From assembly GCF_002934325.1 (NCBI RefSeq), contig NZ_PTIV01000006.1:1-64000 (forward strand): a DNA stretch of 64,000 nt. The letters are read 5' to 3'. Numbering within the stretch: the first letter of the stretch is position 1; every line of letters starts with the position of its first letter. The notes under the pieces are model-generated. The model was not told where the DNA came from. It saw only the letters and a list, made by a program, of their open reading frames with translations, and did not search any database. Shown one piece after another: positions 45,686 to 56,523 of this stretch. The stretch is from Marinobacter persicus. Its GTDB lineage: Bacteria > Pseudomonadota > Gammaproteobacteria > Pseudomonadales > Oleiphilaceae. A program made the position numbers and the translations under genes.

Positions 45686-47080
45686 ATGCCCAGTTTGTGT
45701 ATGACAACGAGATTGCGTTTTTTGCTATTGCTTATACCGGTGATTTTGGGGGGATGTGCCACCAGTCCCGGTTCATCAGAACCGCAAACCGACATCACGG
45801 ATGATTTTTCCCGACGTGGCGAGCTGCCGCTGAATAATCAATGGTGGCAGGCTTTTGGTGATCCCGATCTCAACCAGTTGGTGAAGGATGCCCTGGCCGG
45901 CAACTTCAGCCTTGCCGCCAACTACCAACGTTTGTTGCAGGCGCGCGCGACGGCCGAACGCCAAGCCGCCGGATTGTGGCCGTCGCTTGATGCCAGTCTC
46001 GGCGCAGAACGACAGGAATCGGAGACCACCAGCACAGACACCTTCAGCACCTCTCTCAGTGCCAGTTACGAAGTTGATTTGTGGGGGCGGGTACAAGCCC
46101 TGACCGAGGCCGAGGAGTTGCGGGCTGCGGCCAGCCAGTCCGACTACGAGGCGGCGGCCGTATCCTTGAGTGGCGAGATCGCCAACACCTGGTTCCAGCT
46201 TGTCGAGCAACGTGCACAACTGGCTTTGGCCCGGGATCAGTTGCAGACCAACCTGGATGTGCTCAGCCTCATTGAAACCCGGTTTACCGCCGGGCAGAGC
46301 GGCAGCCCCGATGTGCTGCGCCAGCGTCAATTGGTGAGCGCTTCCCGGGAGCGCCTGACGACCCTTGAAGGCGACATCCGCGTTCTCGAAAATCAGTTGG
46401 CCGTGCTGACCGGCCAGCCCCCCCTTAGGGCCACACTACCGGAATCGGCCCGCTTGCCGTCGCTGCCGCCTTTGCCACAAACCGGTGTGCCGGGTGAGCT
46501 GGTTCAGCGCCGCCCTGACGTGCAGCAGGCCTGGCGGCTTGTGCAGGCGGCGGATCGCGATCTGGCCGCCGCCATCAGTAACCGGTTTCCGCGGCTTTCC
46601 CTGGAGGCCTCCATCAGCAATCGGACAGACACCGCCCGTGAACTGTTTGATAACTGGCTGGCCACCCTGGCCGGCAACCTGGTGGCGCCACTGGTGGATG
46701 GCGGCGAGCGGCGCGCTGAGGTAACCCGCTCGAGAGCCGTTTTGGAGCAGAGGGTGCAGGAATACCGCCAAACCGTGTTGACCGCCATCCAGGAAGTGGA
46801 AGATGCCCTGACAACGGAGCATCAGCAACAACAACGCCTGGAGCGACTTGAGCAACAGATCGACCTGGCCGGGGCCAGTTACCGCCAGCTTCGCACCCGT
46901 TACCTCAATGGCGCGGTCAGCTACATCGAAGTGCTGAACGCGCTTCAGGACCGGCAGGATTTGCAGCGAACCCGGCTCACCGCCCGGCAACAGTTGCTGA
47001 ATGCCCGGGTTGCATTGTATCGCGCCCTGGCCGGCAGCATTGAGCCGCAGAATGACCGAATGGAGAGCAACCAGACATGA
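45686..47080 (+). CDS. RND efflux outer-membrane lipoprotein (NodT/OprM-like)
   Basis: 464 residues. Signal peptide with lipobox ILGGC (near Cys23). Duplicated TolC-like helical pattern: NQWWQAFGDPDLNQLVKDAL, then LQARATAERQAAGLWPSLDASL in the first half, and GVPGELVQRRPDVQQAWRLVQAADRDL in the second. It forms the exit duct. AGGA lies shortly before ATG 45686. It overlaps the adaptor gene by 4 bp, and the three-gene operon is complete. Confidence 0.93.
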   Translation: MPSLCMTTRLRFLLLLIPVILGGCATSPGSSEPQTDITDDFSRRGELPLNNQWWQAFGDPDLNQLVKDALAGNFSLAANYQRLLQARATAERQAAGLWPSLDASLGAERQESETTSTDTFSTSLSASYEVDLWGRVQALTEAEELRAAASQSDYEAAAVSLSGEIANTWFQLVEQRAQLALARDQLQTNLDVLSLIETRFTAGQSGSPDVLRQRQLVSASRERLTTLEGDIRVLENQLAVLTGQPPLRATLPESARLPSLPPLPQTGVPGELVQRRPDVQQAWRLVQAADRDLAAAISNRFPRLSLEASISNRTDTARELFDNWLATLAGNLVAPLVDGGERRAEVTRSRAVLEQRVQEYRQTVLTAIQEVEDALTTEHQQQQRLERLEQQIDLAGASYRQLRTRYLNGAVSYIEVLNALQDRQDLQRTRLTARQQLLNARVALYRALAGSIEPQNDRMESNQT

Positions 47081-48288
47081 GCCATCCCATTGACGACAAT
47101 GCAGCTCGCCCTGAAAGGGGACGAGCGGGTTTTCTGAAGACGGCTTTCATCACCGTATTGATTGTGTTGGCGGGTGTTGTCCTGGTCTGGTTTATTTTCA
47201 AGACTGAGCCTACGGCAACCCGGGGCGGCGGGGCGGCCCGCGAAACGGCCATGCTGGTGGATGTTCAGACGGTCAGGCGCGGCCAGTACAGTCCCACCGT
47301 CCAGGTTATGGGCGAGGTAATGCCGGCGCGGGAGGTGACCCTGAATGCACGGGTAAGCGGACGTGTGGTCCAGCAGGCCGAGGCCTTTACGCCGGGGCGT
47401 TTGGTTGCTTCTGGCCAGGAATTGATGCGTATTGAGCCGGCTGACTATCAGATTGCACTGGAGCAGCGTCGCAGCGAACTGCAGAAGGCATTGGCTGACC
47501 TGGAACTGGAGCAGGGACAACAGGCTGTCGCCCGCCAGGAATTTGAGCTTCTGGGTGAGGATATTCCGGTTGAGAACGAAGCGCTGATCCTGCGCAAACC
47601 ACAGCTTCAGCAGGCCCGGGCCACCGTGGCAGCGGCGCGGGCGGCCGTTCGCCAGGCCGAGCTTAACCTGGCACGTACCCATATCCAGTCGCCATTTCCT
47701 GCCCAGGTGTTGGCCAGGGAGGTGACCCTGGGGTCTGAAATCAGTACGGGTGAAGCCCTTGGGCGCCTGGTGGCAACCGATGAGTACTGGGTGGAAGCCA
47801 CAGTGCCCCTGTCGCAGCTTCGGTGGCTTACCTTCCGAGACGAGTCAAAACCTGCCACAGCGGTAACCCTTTATCAGGATAGTTGGGAGGATGGCCAGCA
47901 ACGGAAAGGGCGCCTGCAACAGCTGGTTGGCGAACTGGACAGCAACGCCCGTATGGCCCGGGTTCTTATTGTGGTGGAAGATCCGCTAGGGCTGGACGAG
48001 GCCCAAGGCAGTCCCGGGTTGATTCTGGGCAGTATCCTCAAGGTGAAAATTGAAGGGCGCCCCCTGGAAAACGTGGTGCGCCTGGACCGGGATCTGATCC
48101 GCCGAAACAACACGGTTTGGGTTATGGAAGACCGGACCTTGGCCGTTCGTAAGGTAGATGTCGCCTTCATGGATGAAAACTTCGCGTACATTCGTGATGG
48201 GCTTTCGGACGGCGACCAGGTCATCACCAATGACCTGGCATCCGTAGTGGATGGCGCCAAGCTTCGACTCGAAGGTGAGCAGCCATGA
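47077..48288 (+). CDS. RND efflux periplasmic adaptor
   Basis: 403 residues of the membrane-fusion protein family. A single N-terminal helix (about 25-45) anchors it; no lipobox is seen. The lipoyl half-motifs [14 protein letters not shown] and [22 protein letters not shown] flank a coiled-coil hairpin (about 125-200, heptad-rich [20 protein letters not shown]). Joins the inner pump to the outer duct. Confidence 0.93.
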   Translation: MSHPIDDNAARPERGRAGFLKTAFITVLIVLAGVVLVWFIFKTEPTATRGGGAARETAMLVDVQTVRRGQYSPTVQVMGEVMPAREVTLNARVSGRVVQQAEAFTPGRLVASGQELMRIEPADYQIALEQRRSELQKALADLELEQGQQAVARQEFELLGEDIPVENEALILRKPQLQQARATVAAARAAVRQAELNLARTHIQSPFPAQVLAREVTLGSEISTGEALGRLVATDEYWVEATVPLSQLRWLTFRDESKPATAVTLYQDSWEDGQQRKGRLQQLVGELDSNARMARVLIVVEDPLGLDEAQGSPGLILGSILKVKIEGRPLENVVRLDRDLIRRNNTVWVMEDRTLAVRKVDVAFMDENFAYIRDGLSDGDQVITNDLASVVDGAKLRLEGEQP

Positions 48289-51200
48289 GTGGTGATTCCA
48301 GACGCCAGGGCTGGATAGGCCCCATTGAATGGATGGCCCGCAATTCGGTCGCCGCCAACCTGATGATGATTCTGTTGTTGGCCGGTGGTTTCTGGATGGC
48401 CACCCAGGTTCAGAAAGAGGTATTTCCGGAATTTGAGCTGGACATGGTCCAGGTCACGGTGAGCTACCCCGGTGCTTCGCCCTCGGAAGTGGAAAAAGGC
48501 ATCTTGCTGCCGGTGGAAGAAGCCGTTCAGGGTATCCAAAGCATTGAGGAGATGTCGTCCACGGCCCGGGAAGGCACTGGACGCATTCAGCTTGAGCTGG
48601 TGTCTGGCAGCAACCGCATGCAGGCGTTGCAGGACATCAAGCAGGCGGTAGACCGGGTTCGAACGTTCCCGGAGCAGGCAGAAGAGCCGGAAGTGCGACT
48701 GGTCACGCCTACCCGGGATGTGCTGGAACTCGTGTTGTTCGGCGATGTGGACATCTGGACTTTGCGACAGCTCGGGGAGCAGGTTCGCAACCGGCTGCTG
48801 GCGGAAGATGCCATTACTCAGGCCTCCATCAGCGATGTCCCGGCCTACATGACCAGCATTGAAATCCCCCAGGACACACTGCGCAAATACAACCTGACCC
48901 TGAGGGACGTGGCCAGCCGTATCGAGCAATCCAGCCAGGATATTCCCGCCGGTTCCATGGCCACCGATAACGGCGACATACTGCTGCGCCTGAAGGAACG
49001 TAAACAGTGGGCCGATGCCTTTGAAGGCATTGTATTGCTAACCGCCGACTCTGGCGGAACGGTAACGCTCGGTGACATTGCCACCGTACACGACGGTTTC
49101 GAGGAAGGAGGATTTCACTCCCGTTTCAATGGCTTGCCATCGGTAGAGATCGAGATCTTTCGTACCGGCGACCAGTCGCCCATTGAGATTGCAGACTCCG
49201 TTGAGAAGGTCATGGATGAGCTCAAGGTGACACTGCCGAATGTGGTAAACGTGCGCATCGACAGCAACCGGGCTGAACACTTTGAAGACCGCATGACCAT
49301 GCTGCTCGAGAACGGAGTGATGGCCATGGTCATCGTTCTGGTGATTCTCAGCCTGTTCCTGGAATACCGCCTGGCATTCTGGATCATGATGGGCATGACC
49401 GTTTCCTTCGTAGGCAGTGTGTTTTTCCTGCCGGTCATGGACGTCAGCATCAATATGATCTCGATGTTTGGCTTTCTGATGGTCCTGGGGATTGTGGTGG
49501 ATGACGCCATCGTGGTGGGCGAAAACATCTACGAATATCGGGAGCAGGGTATGACCTTTATGCAGGCGGCCATTAAGGGCGCCCAGGACATCGCCGGCCC
49601 GGTCACTTTCAGTATTCTCACCAACATCGTGGCCTTCCTGCCGCTGTTGTTCATTCCCGGCGTGACCGGCAAGTTCTGGTGGCCGTTGGGCGTGGTGGTC
49701 ATCCTGGTGCTGGCAATCTCACTGATCGAAGCGCTGTTTATCCTGCCGGCCCACCTGGCGCACAGCGGGCGGGGTACGGTCACGATCTATGGCCGGACCA
49801 TGCATGCCGTGCAACGGGTTTTCTCCCGTGGCTTCCAGGCGGTGGTGGATCACGGCTACAGGCCTTTACTGGATCTGTCACTGCGCTTTCGGTACGTAAC
49901 TGTGGTGATGGCGCTGACCATTATGGTGGTTTGCGGCGCCTATGCGGTGAGCAGCCATATGGGCATGATCATGATGCCCGAATCCCCGGCCGATGAGATT
50001 GAAGCAAACGTGAGTCTGCCGGTAGGAACCACGCCTCGCCAGGCGGGTGAGCTTGCCATGGAAATTACCCGCGATACCCAGCGGCTGTTTGAAGAACACA
50101 ATCTGGAACGCAACGCCGAGGGCATCAAGACCAACGTGCGGGGTGATCGTTACATTGATGTGGAGCTGGTGCTGCGCCCGGAGCAGGAGCGTGACATGAC
50201 GGTCAGCGAAATCGTCGAACTCTGGCGCAACGAACTGCGTGATTTCAAGGGCGTCGATGAAATCACGTTTGCCGCGGAACAGGGCCCTGGTAGCTGGCGG
50301 CATGACATCAGTGTCGACCTGAGCCACACCGACATCGACATTCTGGCCCAGGCCAGCGAGCGCTTTTTCCAGGAACTTGAGCAAATCAGCCAGACCCGGG
50401 ATGTCAATGACAGCTACACCGTGGGCAAGCCCCAGTTCGATATCAGCCTGACGGATGAGGGTAGGGCACTTGGCTTGACCGGCGCCGAGGTTGGCCGCCA
50501 ACTGCGCGATGCCTTCTATGGCGCTATTGCCATGCGCCAGCTGCGTGGCATCAACGAAAACGAAATCCGCGTACGCTTGCCTGAATACCAGCGCCAGGAC
50601 CTCTATTATCTGGATAACTTCGTGATTCGGACGCCGGAAGGCCAGGAAGTTCCGCTGATGGATGTGGCAGAGGTAATCATCAGCGAGTCGTTCCGATCCA
50701 TTGACCGTCGCGACGGTCGTCGGGTAATCACCGTGGGCACCGACGTAGAGCCCAAGGCCGCCATCGGTCAGGTGCTTGAAGTGATAGAGAATGAAATTTT
50801 GCCGCAACTTCGGGCGGACTTCCCCGGCCTGACCTGGAGTTTTGAGGGCAGCCAGGCCGATATGCGTGAATCCACAGCCGCCCTGTGGGGCGGTTTTGGA
50901 CTGGCCATGGGCGTGATTTACGCGTTGCTGGCGGTGGCCTTTGGCAGTTACCTGCAACCGCTGGTGGTGATGCTTGCCATTCCGTTTGGTGCGGTCGGCG
51001 CCATCATCGGCCACATGATCCTGGGCATGGAGCTGTCGCTGGTCAGTATCATGGGCATCGTGGCGCTTTCCGGTGTGGTGGTGAACGATTCATTGATCAT
51101 GGTCACCCATGCCAACCGCCAGAGGGGGCGCCTGGGTGCGTCGGATGCCATTTACGAAGCCGGACTGCGCCGCTTCCGGCCCATTTTGTTGACCACGTTA

Positions 51201-51404
51201 ACCACCTTTGGTGGCCTGGCGCCGATTATCACCGAGACTTCCCTGCAGGCGATTTACCTGATTCCGATGGCTGTCTCCCTGGGCTTTGGGATTGTCTTCG
51301 CGACCCTGCTGATCCTGTTTTTGGTGCCTTGCCTGTATCTGGTGCTCGAAGATCTTAAGAGCCTTCCCGCCCGGGCAAGGCGCACTCAGGCGCAGGCCTC
51401 TTAA
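48285..51404 (+). CDS. RND efflux permease
   Basis: 1039 residues, full length, twelve helices in the RND plan with two large periplasmic loops. Proton-relay aspartates lie in [14 protein letters not shown] (TM4). The N-terminal [20 protein letters not shown] is typical of the HAE1-like branch. Substrate not predictable. The stop overlaps the convergent exchanger stop in a TTAA, with 4 bp shared. Confidence 0.95.
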   Translation: MSGDSRRQGWIGPIEWMARNSVAANLMMILLLAGGFWMATQVQKEVFPEFELDMVQVTVSYPGASPSEVEKGILLPVEEAVQGIQSIEEMSSTAREGTGRIQLELVSGSNRMQALQDIKQAVDRVRTFPEQAEEPEVRLVTPTRDVLELVLFGDVDIWTLRQLGEQVRNRLLAEDAITQASISDVPAYMTSIEIPQDTLRKYNLTLRDVASRIEQSSQDIPAGSMATDNGDILLRLKERKQWADAFEGIVLLTADSGGTVTLGDIATVHDGFEEGGFHSRFNGLPSVEIEIFRTGDQSPIEIADSVEKVMDELKVTLPNVVNVRIDSNRAEHFEDRMTMLLENGVMAMVIVLVILSLFLEYRLAFWIMMGMTVSFVGSVFFLPVMDVSINMISMFGFLMVLGIVVDDAIVVGENIYEYREQGMTFMQAAIKGAQDIAGPVTFSILTNIVAFLPLLFIPGVTGKFWWPLGVVVILVLAISLIEALFILPAHLAHSGRGTVTIYGRTMHAVQRVFSRGFQAVVDHGYRPLLDLSLRFRYVTVVMALTIMVVCGAYAVSSHMGMIMMPESPADEIEANVSLPVGTTPRQAGELAMEITRDTQRLFEEHNLERNAEGIKTNVRGDRYIDVELVLRPEQERDMTVSEIVELWRNELRDFKGVDEITFAAEQGPGSWRHDISVDLSHTDIDILAQASERFFQELEQISQTRDVNDSYTVGKPQFDISLTDEGRALGLTGAEVGRQLRDAFYGAIAMRQLRGINENEIRVRLPEYQRQDLYYLDNFVIRTPEGQEVPLMDVAEVIISESFRSIDRRDGRRVITVGTDVEPKAAIGQVLEVIENEILPQLRADFPGLTWSFEGSQADMRESTAALWGGFGLAMGVIYALLAVAFGSYLQPLVVMLAIPFGAVGAIIGHMILGMELSLVSIMGIVALSGVVVNDSLIMVTHANRQRGRLGASDAIYEAGLRRFRPILLTTLTTFGGLAPIITETSLQAIYLIPMAVSLGFGIVFATLLILFLVPCLYLVLEDLKSLPARARRTQAQAS

Positions 51405-52420
51405 CCACTGACAACCACAAGGCTGAGAGCCAGGGCATAGACAACCAGAATCAGTGCGCTTTCAAAGCCAATCCGGCCGATGCCGTAGACCTCGCGGCGG
51501 ACCATGCCCATGAGCAGAATGGCCGTCATCAGGATACTGATCAGCCCCCATGCCATCTGGATGGGCGCCATATCGTGGTAGATCGAACCGCCAGGGTAAC
51601 CAACGTCTGCCGCTGCCACCACCAGCATGTTGAAACAGTTGGTGCCGAAAATGTTGCTCACGGCGAGGGTGAGAGCATTGCGGCGAATGGCGGCGATCGT
51701 GGTCACCAGTTCTGGTGAGGAGGTGGCAAGTGCCGTGAACAGACCCCCAATAAGGGTCTCGGATAGTCCTGTCTGATCACTGATGATCTTGGCACTTTCC
51801 ATCAGGGCCCAACCCGAAATACCTGTAATAACAGCCAATACGATAAAGCTGACCCAGGCTGTTACCAAGCTGCCATGGTTCTCCGTGGTGGGCGTATCTG
51901 GCACTGTCTGTCGGGTGTGGCGTGGGAACCACATGGGCTTGGTGTCGGCGCTACGAACGAGATATAGACCGGAAATGTAACCAACAACCAATACCGGTGT
52001 TACCGGATGAACGCCCCACACCGAAATTTGCGGGCTGGCTATGGCCAGCAACGGCAGCGCCAGCAATACAATCAGTAGGGCGGCCAGCATGAGGTTCGAT
52101 GACGACGCTGCTGCGTGTTCCAGATTGGCCTTTCGGTAGATGATATCCGCGATGCCCAGGAACACCAGGTTGGCGGCCATGCTCCCCATCACGTTACTCA
52201 TGGCCAGATCCGGCCGGGAATCCAAGGCTGCACTTAACGTGGCGGCAAAGTCGGGGAGGGAGGTTACACCCGCCAGAAGGAAGATCCCGAACAGCACCTC
52301 GCCCAGGCCGGTCCGGTCTGCCAGTTCATCAGCTGTCTTGGCCAGACGGCTGCCGGCCAACACAATAACGATGGCGCTTAAAGCAAAGGTAACAATGCCG
52401 GCAGTCAGGGATGTGGGCAT
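51401..52420 (-). CDS. Calcium/sodium antiporter (YrbG-like)
   Basis: 339 residues with about ten helices in two inverted halves. The alpha repeats are [15 protein letters not shown] and [16 protein letters not shown], the Ca2+-binding signature of the CaCA superfamily (Na+/Ca2+ exchangers). [14 protein letters not shown] and [15 protein letters not shown] precede them in matching positions. Exchanges Ca2+ for Na+ or H+ at the inner membrane. Confidence 0.93.
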   Translation of the reverse strand: MPTSLTAGIVTFALSAIVIVLAGSRLAKTADELADRTGLGEVLFGIFLLAGVTSLPDFAATLSAALDSRPDLAMSNVMGSMAANLVFLGIADIIYRKANLEHAAASSSNLMLAALLIVLLALPLLAIASPQISVWGVHPVTPVLVVGYISGLYLVRSADTKPMWFPRHTRQTVPDTPTTENHGSLVTAWVSFIVLAVITGISGWALMESAKIISDQTGLSETLIGGLFTALATSSPELVTTIAAIRRNALTLAVSNIFGTNCFNMLVVAAADVGYPGGSIYHDMAPIQMAWGLISILMTAILLMGMVRREVYGIGRIGFESALILVVYALALSLVVVSG

Positions 52421-52504
52421 AGACCTCCCGCGATGACGAAGTGTGTGTCACTGCTTTCATGGAATGTTTGGCCCATGTCCTAACGGTAACAGGTTTTTAC
52501 GGGG

Positions 52505-52837
52505 TTAGTGCGCGGATGTGCTGGAAAAAAGGTTGATAACCAAGACGCCTGAGAGAATCAGGGTCATGCCAATCACCGCTGGGGCATCCAGTTTCTGCTG
52601 GAACACCAGCCAGCCAATCAGTGAGATCAGCACAATTCCAAGGCCTGCCCAGACCGCATAGGCGACGCCCACCGGAATCACCTTAATAGCCAGGGCCAGG
52701 AAGTAGAAAGCGACCACATAGCCGACTACCACCAAGGCTGTAGGCGCCAGGCGGGTAAAGCCTTCACTCGATTTCAGGGCCGAAGTGGCAACGACTTCAG
52801 CAACGATGGCCAATGCCAGAAACAGCCAGCTTTGCAT
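52505..52837 (-). CDS. Small multidrug resistance exporter (EmrE/QacE-like)
   Basis: 110 residues, four helices. The membrane-embedded glutamate is in [20 protein letters not shown] (Glu14 type), and [13 protein letters not shown] carries the Trp of the binding site. ATG 52837 is the family start; an in-frame start at 52948 adds 37 residues that would cross the terminator region. Exports cationic drugs by proton antiport as a dual-topology dimer. Confidence 0.93.
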   Translation of the reverse strand: MQSWLFLALAIVAEVVATSALKSSEGFTRLAPTALVVVGYVVAFYFLALAIKVIPVGVAYAVWAGLGIVLISLIGWLVFQQKLDAPAVIGMTLILSGVLVINLFSSTSAH

Positions 52838-52915
52838 CGGGACCCCTGTCTTGAACCTGATTGAAACAGGCGCAGAGTCTAACATACCCGGGATGGCAGC
52901 TTTGGTGATAAAAAA

Positions 52916-52940
52916 CCCGCAAAGAGTTTGTCTCTGCGGG
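52916..52940 (-). terminator. Intrinsic terminator of the TonB receptor gene
   Basis: On the leftward strand CCCGCAGAG pairs with CTTTGCGGG across a 7-base loop, followed by TTTTTTATC. It lies 24 bases after the receptor stop. Confidence 0.85.
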
Positions 52941-52963
52941 GGTATCACCAGAGAGGGTTAAAT

Positions 52964-55060
52964 CTAGAAGCGGTACCTTGCATTTGCATTCACAGTACGC
53001 CGTTCGCCGTAGCCGCAGTCAGCCCCTTCAGAACGACACCAACTGATGTATTCTTCATCCGCCAGGTTTTTGGCATCCACGCTGAAATCCCAGTTGTTCC
53101 ATGTGTAACTGACCATGGCATCGTAGAGTGTTACGGATGGGACGGTGGGGCCGCCGCCAGAGCCGACATTGTCGCCTACATAGCGGACACCGGCACCCAA
53201 TCGCCAGTTGCTCGCGATGTAGAGCTTATTCCACCAGGAGGCCTGACGCTCTGCCACGTAGGGCAGACGGTTTCCGCTGGAAGCGTCTTTGGCGTTCATT
53301 TCCGTGAAGGCGACCTGCGTTTCGAAGCGGTTCCAGCGTTTGTTAAGTTGAAACTCCCAGCCATGAATAACTGCACCAGTCTGTGCCACCCCGCCGGGAG
53401 TGCTGCCGTCGCTGATGCGATTTTCCTGGGTGATGTCAAAATAGGCGACAGTGGCACCCAACGACCGATCCGGGGACACATATTTGATACCGGCCTCCTG
53501 CTGCTCGCCGGTGGTGGGCTTGAGTGTATTGGCCTCTGCGGTCCCATCAGTGCCGAGGTTCATGCTGAAGGCCTCCGCGTAACTGAGGTAGGGCGACAGG
53601 CCATTTTCAAAACGGTACATGACGCCGGCCCGGCCGGTCGTTGCTTCTTCCTCGCTGATGGTATCTGACCCGGTGACCGCCAGTTTCCGGTTCTCGGCCC
53701 AATCATGGCGAAGGCCGGCGGAGATGATCACCGGACCGATTTCAATGTGGTCCGCAAGGTAAAGTCCAACCTGTTCGACTTCATTATCAGCACGGTCTGA
53801 CGGGTTGATAACGCTGGCATTCAGGTTGCCGTATTCCGGGTTATAGACGTCGAAAGTGCCACCTTGTCCGGCACCATAGTAATAGTTGGACTGCTCCCAA
53901 AGAGCATCCTGACGGTCCGCCCCTACAATCAGCTGATGCCGGGTGGCGCCGAGCTCAAGATCGCCTTCCAGGCGGGCATCAACGTTAAAGATTTGAGTGC
54001 TCGCATCTACGGTATAAATGGTGCGTTCTACTTCGCCATTCGCGTCCGGCACGTCACCAATCTGAACCCAATGCTCCCGGGTTTCCGCGCTGGAATCCGT
54101 ATAGCGGGCTGTTGCAGCCACTGCCCAGTCACCGTTTAGCTGGTGATCAAAGAATAGGGTCGCTTCGGTTTTTTCGCGATCATAGCGATCCCAGCCGGGC
54201 TCACCGACAAAGCGATCAGAACCAATGTACCCCTGGGAGCCAGGCTCCAAGGTGCCTTCCTGGGGCAGAAACTGCGCGGAAATCTGTCCGATATTCTCCT
54301 GGCGATTAAGCAGAAGCGTTATGCTGGTATCGTTGCTTGGCCGCCAGGTGAGGGAGGGGGCCAACACATAACCGTCGTTTTCCACATAATCGACTTGGGT
54401 GTCGCTATCCCGACCCAGGGCAACCACCCGGTACAACACATCGCCGTTTTCAGTGGCCGGGCCGGTCACATCCACGGCCAGTTGCTTGCGGTTGAAGGTG
54501 CCATACTGAGCCCAGATTTCGCCGCCTTGCTCCGCTTTTGGCAATTTGGAAACCGCATTGATAATGCCGCCGAGGTCACCCTGGCCGTAAAGCGTGGACG
54601 ACGGGCCTTTCAGCACTTCAATGCTTTCCAGAGCGTAGACGTTGGTTCGCACGGAGTTGTAGGAGCCGTAAATCTGCCGCAGGCCATCGACATACCGACC
54701 TGCATCCACACCCCGCACTTTGGCGGAGTCAATGCGGGTGTCAAAGCCGAAAGCGCCAGCATAGACGCCGGGGGTGTAGAGCAGGGCATCCTGGATGTTC
54801 TTGGCGCCGCTATCTTCAATAAACGTCCGGTCAATCACCGACACGGAGTAGGGTTGGTCCTCTACGGGAACGTCCATTTTCCCCACCTGGGGCTTCCTTT
54901 CCAGAGGCATATAGTCAGGAGCAGTAATGGCGTCTGATACGATGTCCAGTGTGTCGAGAGTGGTGGCGTCTTCAGTCTGTGACTGAGCCATGGCGAGCGA
55001 GCTGGCCCCAAGCAGAGAAACGAGCGCGATAGAACCGGAGCGCCGAGAGGAGGCTTTCAT
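52964..55060 (-). CDS. TonB-dependent siderophore receptor
   Basis: 698 residues. Signal peptide ends near AMAQ (25), then a TonB box-like DTLDIVS, a plug domain (PYSVSVIDRTFIEDSGAKNIQDALLYTPGV, YVDGLRQIYGS, LKGPSSTLYGQGDLGGIIN) and a 22-strand barrel with a terminal aromatic NANARYRF. Similar to FpvA/FhuA-type ferrisiderophore receptors. A Fur-like box is upstream; no siderophore genes adjoin, so it may use siderophores of other species (inference). Confidence 0.95.
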   Translation of the reverse strand: MKASSRRSGSIALVSLLGASSLAMAQSQTEDATTLDTLDIVSDAITAPDYMPLERKPQVGKMDVPVEDQPYSVSVIDRTFIEDSGAKNIQDALLYTPGVYAGAFGFDTRIDSAKVRGVDAGRYVDGLRQIYGSYNSVRTNVYALESIEVLKGPSSTLYGQGDLGGIINAVSKLPKAEQGGEIWAQYGTFNRKQLAVDVTGPATENGDVLYRVVALGRDSDTQVDYVENDGYVLAPSLTWRPSNDTSITLLLNRQENIGQISAQFLPQEGTLEPGSQGYIGSDRFVGEPGWDRYDREKTEATLFFDHQLNGDWAVAATARYTDSSAETREHWVQIGDVPDANGEVERTIYTVDASTQIFNVDARLEGDLELGATRHQLIVGADRQDALWEQSNYYYGAGQGGTFDVYNPEYGNLNASVINPSDRADNEVEQVGLYLADHIEIGPVIISAGLRHDWAENRKLAVTGSDTISEEEATTGRAGVMYRFENGLSPYLSYAEAFSMNLGTDGTAEANTLKPTTGEQQEAGIKYVSPDRSLGATVAYFDITQENRISDGSTPGGVAQTGAVIHGWEFQLNKRWNRFETQVAFTEMNAKDASSGNRLPYVAERQASWWNKLYIASNWRLGAGVRYVGDNVGSGGGPTVPSVTLYDAMVSYTWNNWDFSVDAKNLADEEYISWCRSEGADCGYGERRTVNANARYRF

Positions 55061-55370
55061 AGCATTGTTAACCTTCAGTCATGAATTGTAGTAGCGAATG
55101 ATAATGATTCGCAGTACATATTCAACCACTATCTTTGCCTGGCTGCTTATCTGTGCGATTGGAGTGAATAAAAATGACCGGCGAATGCACTCATCCCTAT
55201 AGAAGATCAGCTTGATTCTGTATCCCGTCAGGGCTTAACTGATAGTGTTCCGGTTTTTTTCCTGCCAGGGACTGAGAGTAGGCGAGTTTTCACTGTCGAA
55301 TGCGGGTTACAGGGACAGTTGTTTTAAAGGGAATGCCATCATTGCTTGAATCCAGGAATGGAGGAAAGTT
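55061..55370. promoter_or_regulatory. 310-bp divergent control region with a Fur-like box
   Basis: Gene-free stretch between the receptor and the DUF3135 gene. GCGAATGATAATGATTCGC (55094-55112) has TGATAAT as a perfect Fur half-site at 55099-55105, followed by G and a degenerate ATTCGCA (ATTATCA expected). It lies 34-52 bases before the receptor start. The rest is AT-rich; I see no other clear signal. Confidence 0.7.
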
Positions 55371-55697
55371 ATGGATATGCCCGCGTTCGACGAGCTTAGG
55401 GAGCTGGCTCAGCGTGACCCCATTGGCTTCGAAGCATTACGTGCGGAGCTGATTGAAGATTTTATTCAAAGGAGTCCGGAGTCCAGCCAACGCCGCCTGC
55501 GAGGGTTACAGTTTGTGATTGACGCCAGGCGCCGGACAGCTGGTAGCCCCATGAAGGCGATGATGCTCATACAGACCATGATGTACGATTCGCTTTACAG
55601 TCTGCAGCAAGCCTTGTTGTTTCAGAGCCAACCGGTTGCGCCACCGATTGAGGCAAGCTCTCGAGTCCTGCCATTTCGACGGCCAGCATTACACTGA
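55371..55697 (+). CDS. DUF3135 small protein
   Basis: 108 residues. The opening MPAFDELRELAQRDPIGFEALRAELIEDFI and RRLRGLQFVIDARRRTAGSPMKAMMLIQTMMYDSLYSL are the DUF3135 pattern seen in many gammaproteobacteria. All helical, cytosolic, function unknown. GGAGG is 6 bases before the ATG. A strong terminator follows 44 bases after the stop. Confidence 0.88.
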   Translation: MDMPAFDELRELAQRDPIGFEALRAELIEDFIQRSPESSQRRLRGLQFVIDARRRTAGSPMKAMMLIQTMMYDSLYSLQQALLFQSQPVAPPIEASSRVLPFRRPALH

Positions 55698-55741
55698 CTT
55701 GGTGAGCGGTCCACCGGGCTGCCATCAGGACCCCGAAAACA

Positions 55742-55773
55742 AAAAAGCCCGGGGTGCTTGCCCCGGGCTTTTT
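55742..55773. terminator. Bidirectional intrinsic terminator
   Basis: AAAAAGCCCGGGG / CCCCGGGCTTTTT, 13 perfect pairs with a 6-base loop and T-rich tails on both strands. It ends the DUF3135 transcript and the nrdJ operon. Confidence 0.93.
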
Positions 55774-55795
55774 GCTTTTTCAGCGGCGGTTTAAT

Positions 55796-56494
55796 CTAAC
55801 CGCACTTGCTGTCACCACAAGCCAGGCAGGTGGCGCAGCCGTCCATCACGATCACTGCCTTGGTGTTGCACTTGCCGCACATGGTGGCATTGGGCGGGTA
55901 ATCGGCGCTGGTGTCGTCGTTGGTGGCCGAGCTTTGGCTGGCTTCAAACTCAGCACGCTTTTCGGCGAGGATGCGCTTGGTGGTCTCGCTCATTTCCTCG
56001 CTTTCCAGCAGGCCGATGGCCTTCAGGTGCTTCTCGATCACGGCGCCAATCTCGGCCACCAGGGACGGCATGAACACGCCGCCTTTCTTGAAGTAACCGC
56101 CGTTCGGGTCGTACACGCTGCGCAGCTCTTCCACCAGGAAGGTCACGTCGCCACCCTTGCGGAACACTGCGGAGATAACCCGGGTGAGGGCGATAACCCA
56201 CTGGAAATGCTCCATCGACTTGGAGTTGATGAACACTTCGTACGGCTGCCGGCTCTCGTGATCCGTATCCTCGTTGAGCAGGATGTCGTTGATGGTGATG
56301 TACATCGCATGCTCGGCCACCGGCGGCTTGATCTTGTAGGTGGTGCCCAGCAGAAAATCCGGCCGTTCGATGTTTTCGTTCATCTCCACCGGCTTGGTTT
56401 CTGCATGCACCGGTGCTTGCTTTTCGGTCGGGGTTTCATCTTCGGCTTTCTTTACGCGGTAGCCGACGATCTTGTTGGTGATTTTTACTGTCAT
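55796..56494 (-). CDS. nrdJb: Class II ribonucleotide reductase, NrdJb subunit
   Basis: 232 residues, the separate C-terminal part of the B12-dependent reductase as in Pseudomonas aeruginosa. A domain with MEHFQWVIALTRVISAVFRKGGD resembles the TSCPD-type region. The C-terminal segment is cysteine-rich: MCGKC, then CATCLACGDSKCG, the likely metal/redox site that returns electrons to the catalytic subunit. AGGA precedes the ATG. It follows nrdJa after 29 bases. Confidence 0.93.
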   Translation of the reverse strand: MTVKITNKIVGYRVKKAEDETPTEKQAPVHAETKPVEMNENIERPDFLLGTTYKIKPPVAEHAMYITINDILLNEDTDHESRQPYEVFINSKSMEHFQWVIALTRVISAVFRKGGDVTFLVEELRSVYDPNGGYFKKGGVFMPSLVAEIGAVIEKHLKAIGLLESEEMSETTKRILAEKRAEFEASQSSATNDDTSADYPPNATMCGKCNTKAVIVMDGCATCLACGDSKCG

Positions 56495-56523
56495 GTCGTT
56501 TTTCCTGTCTGTCGGTTCCCGGA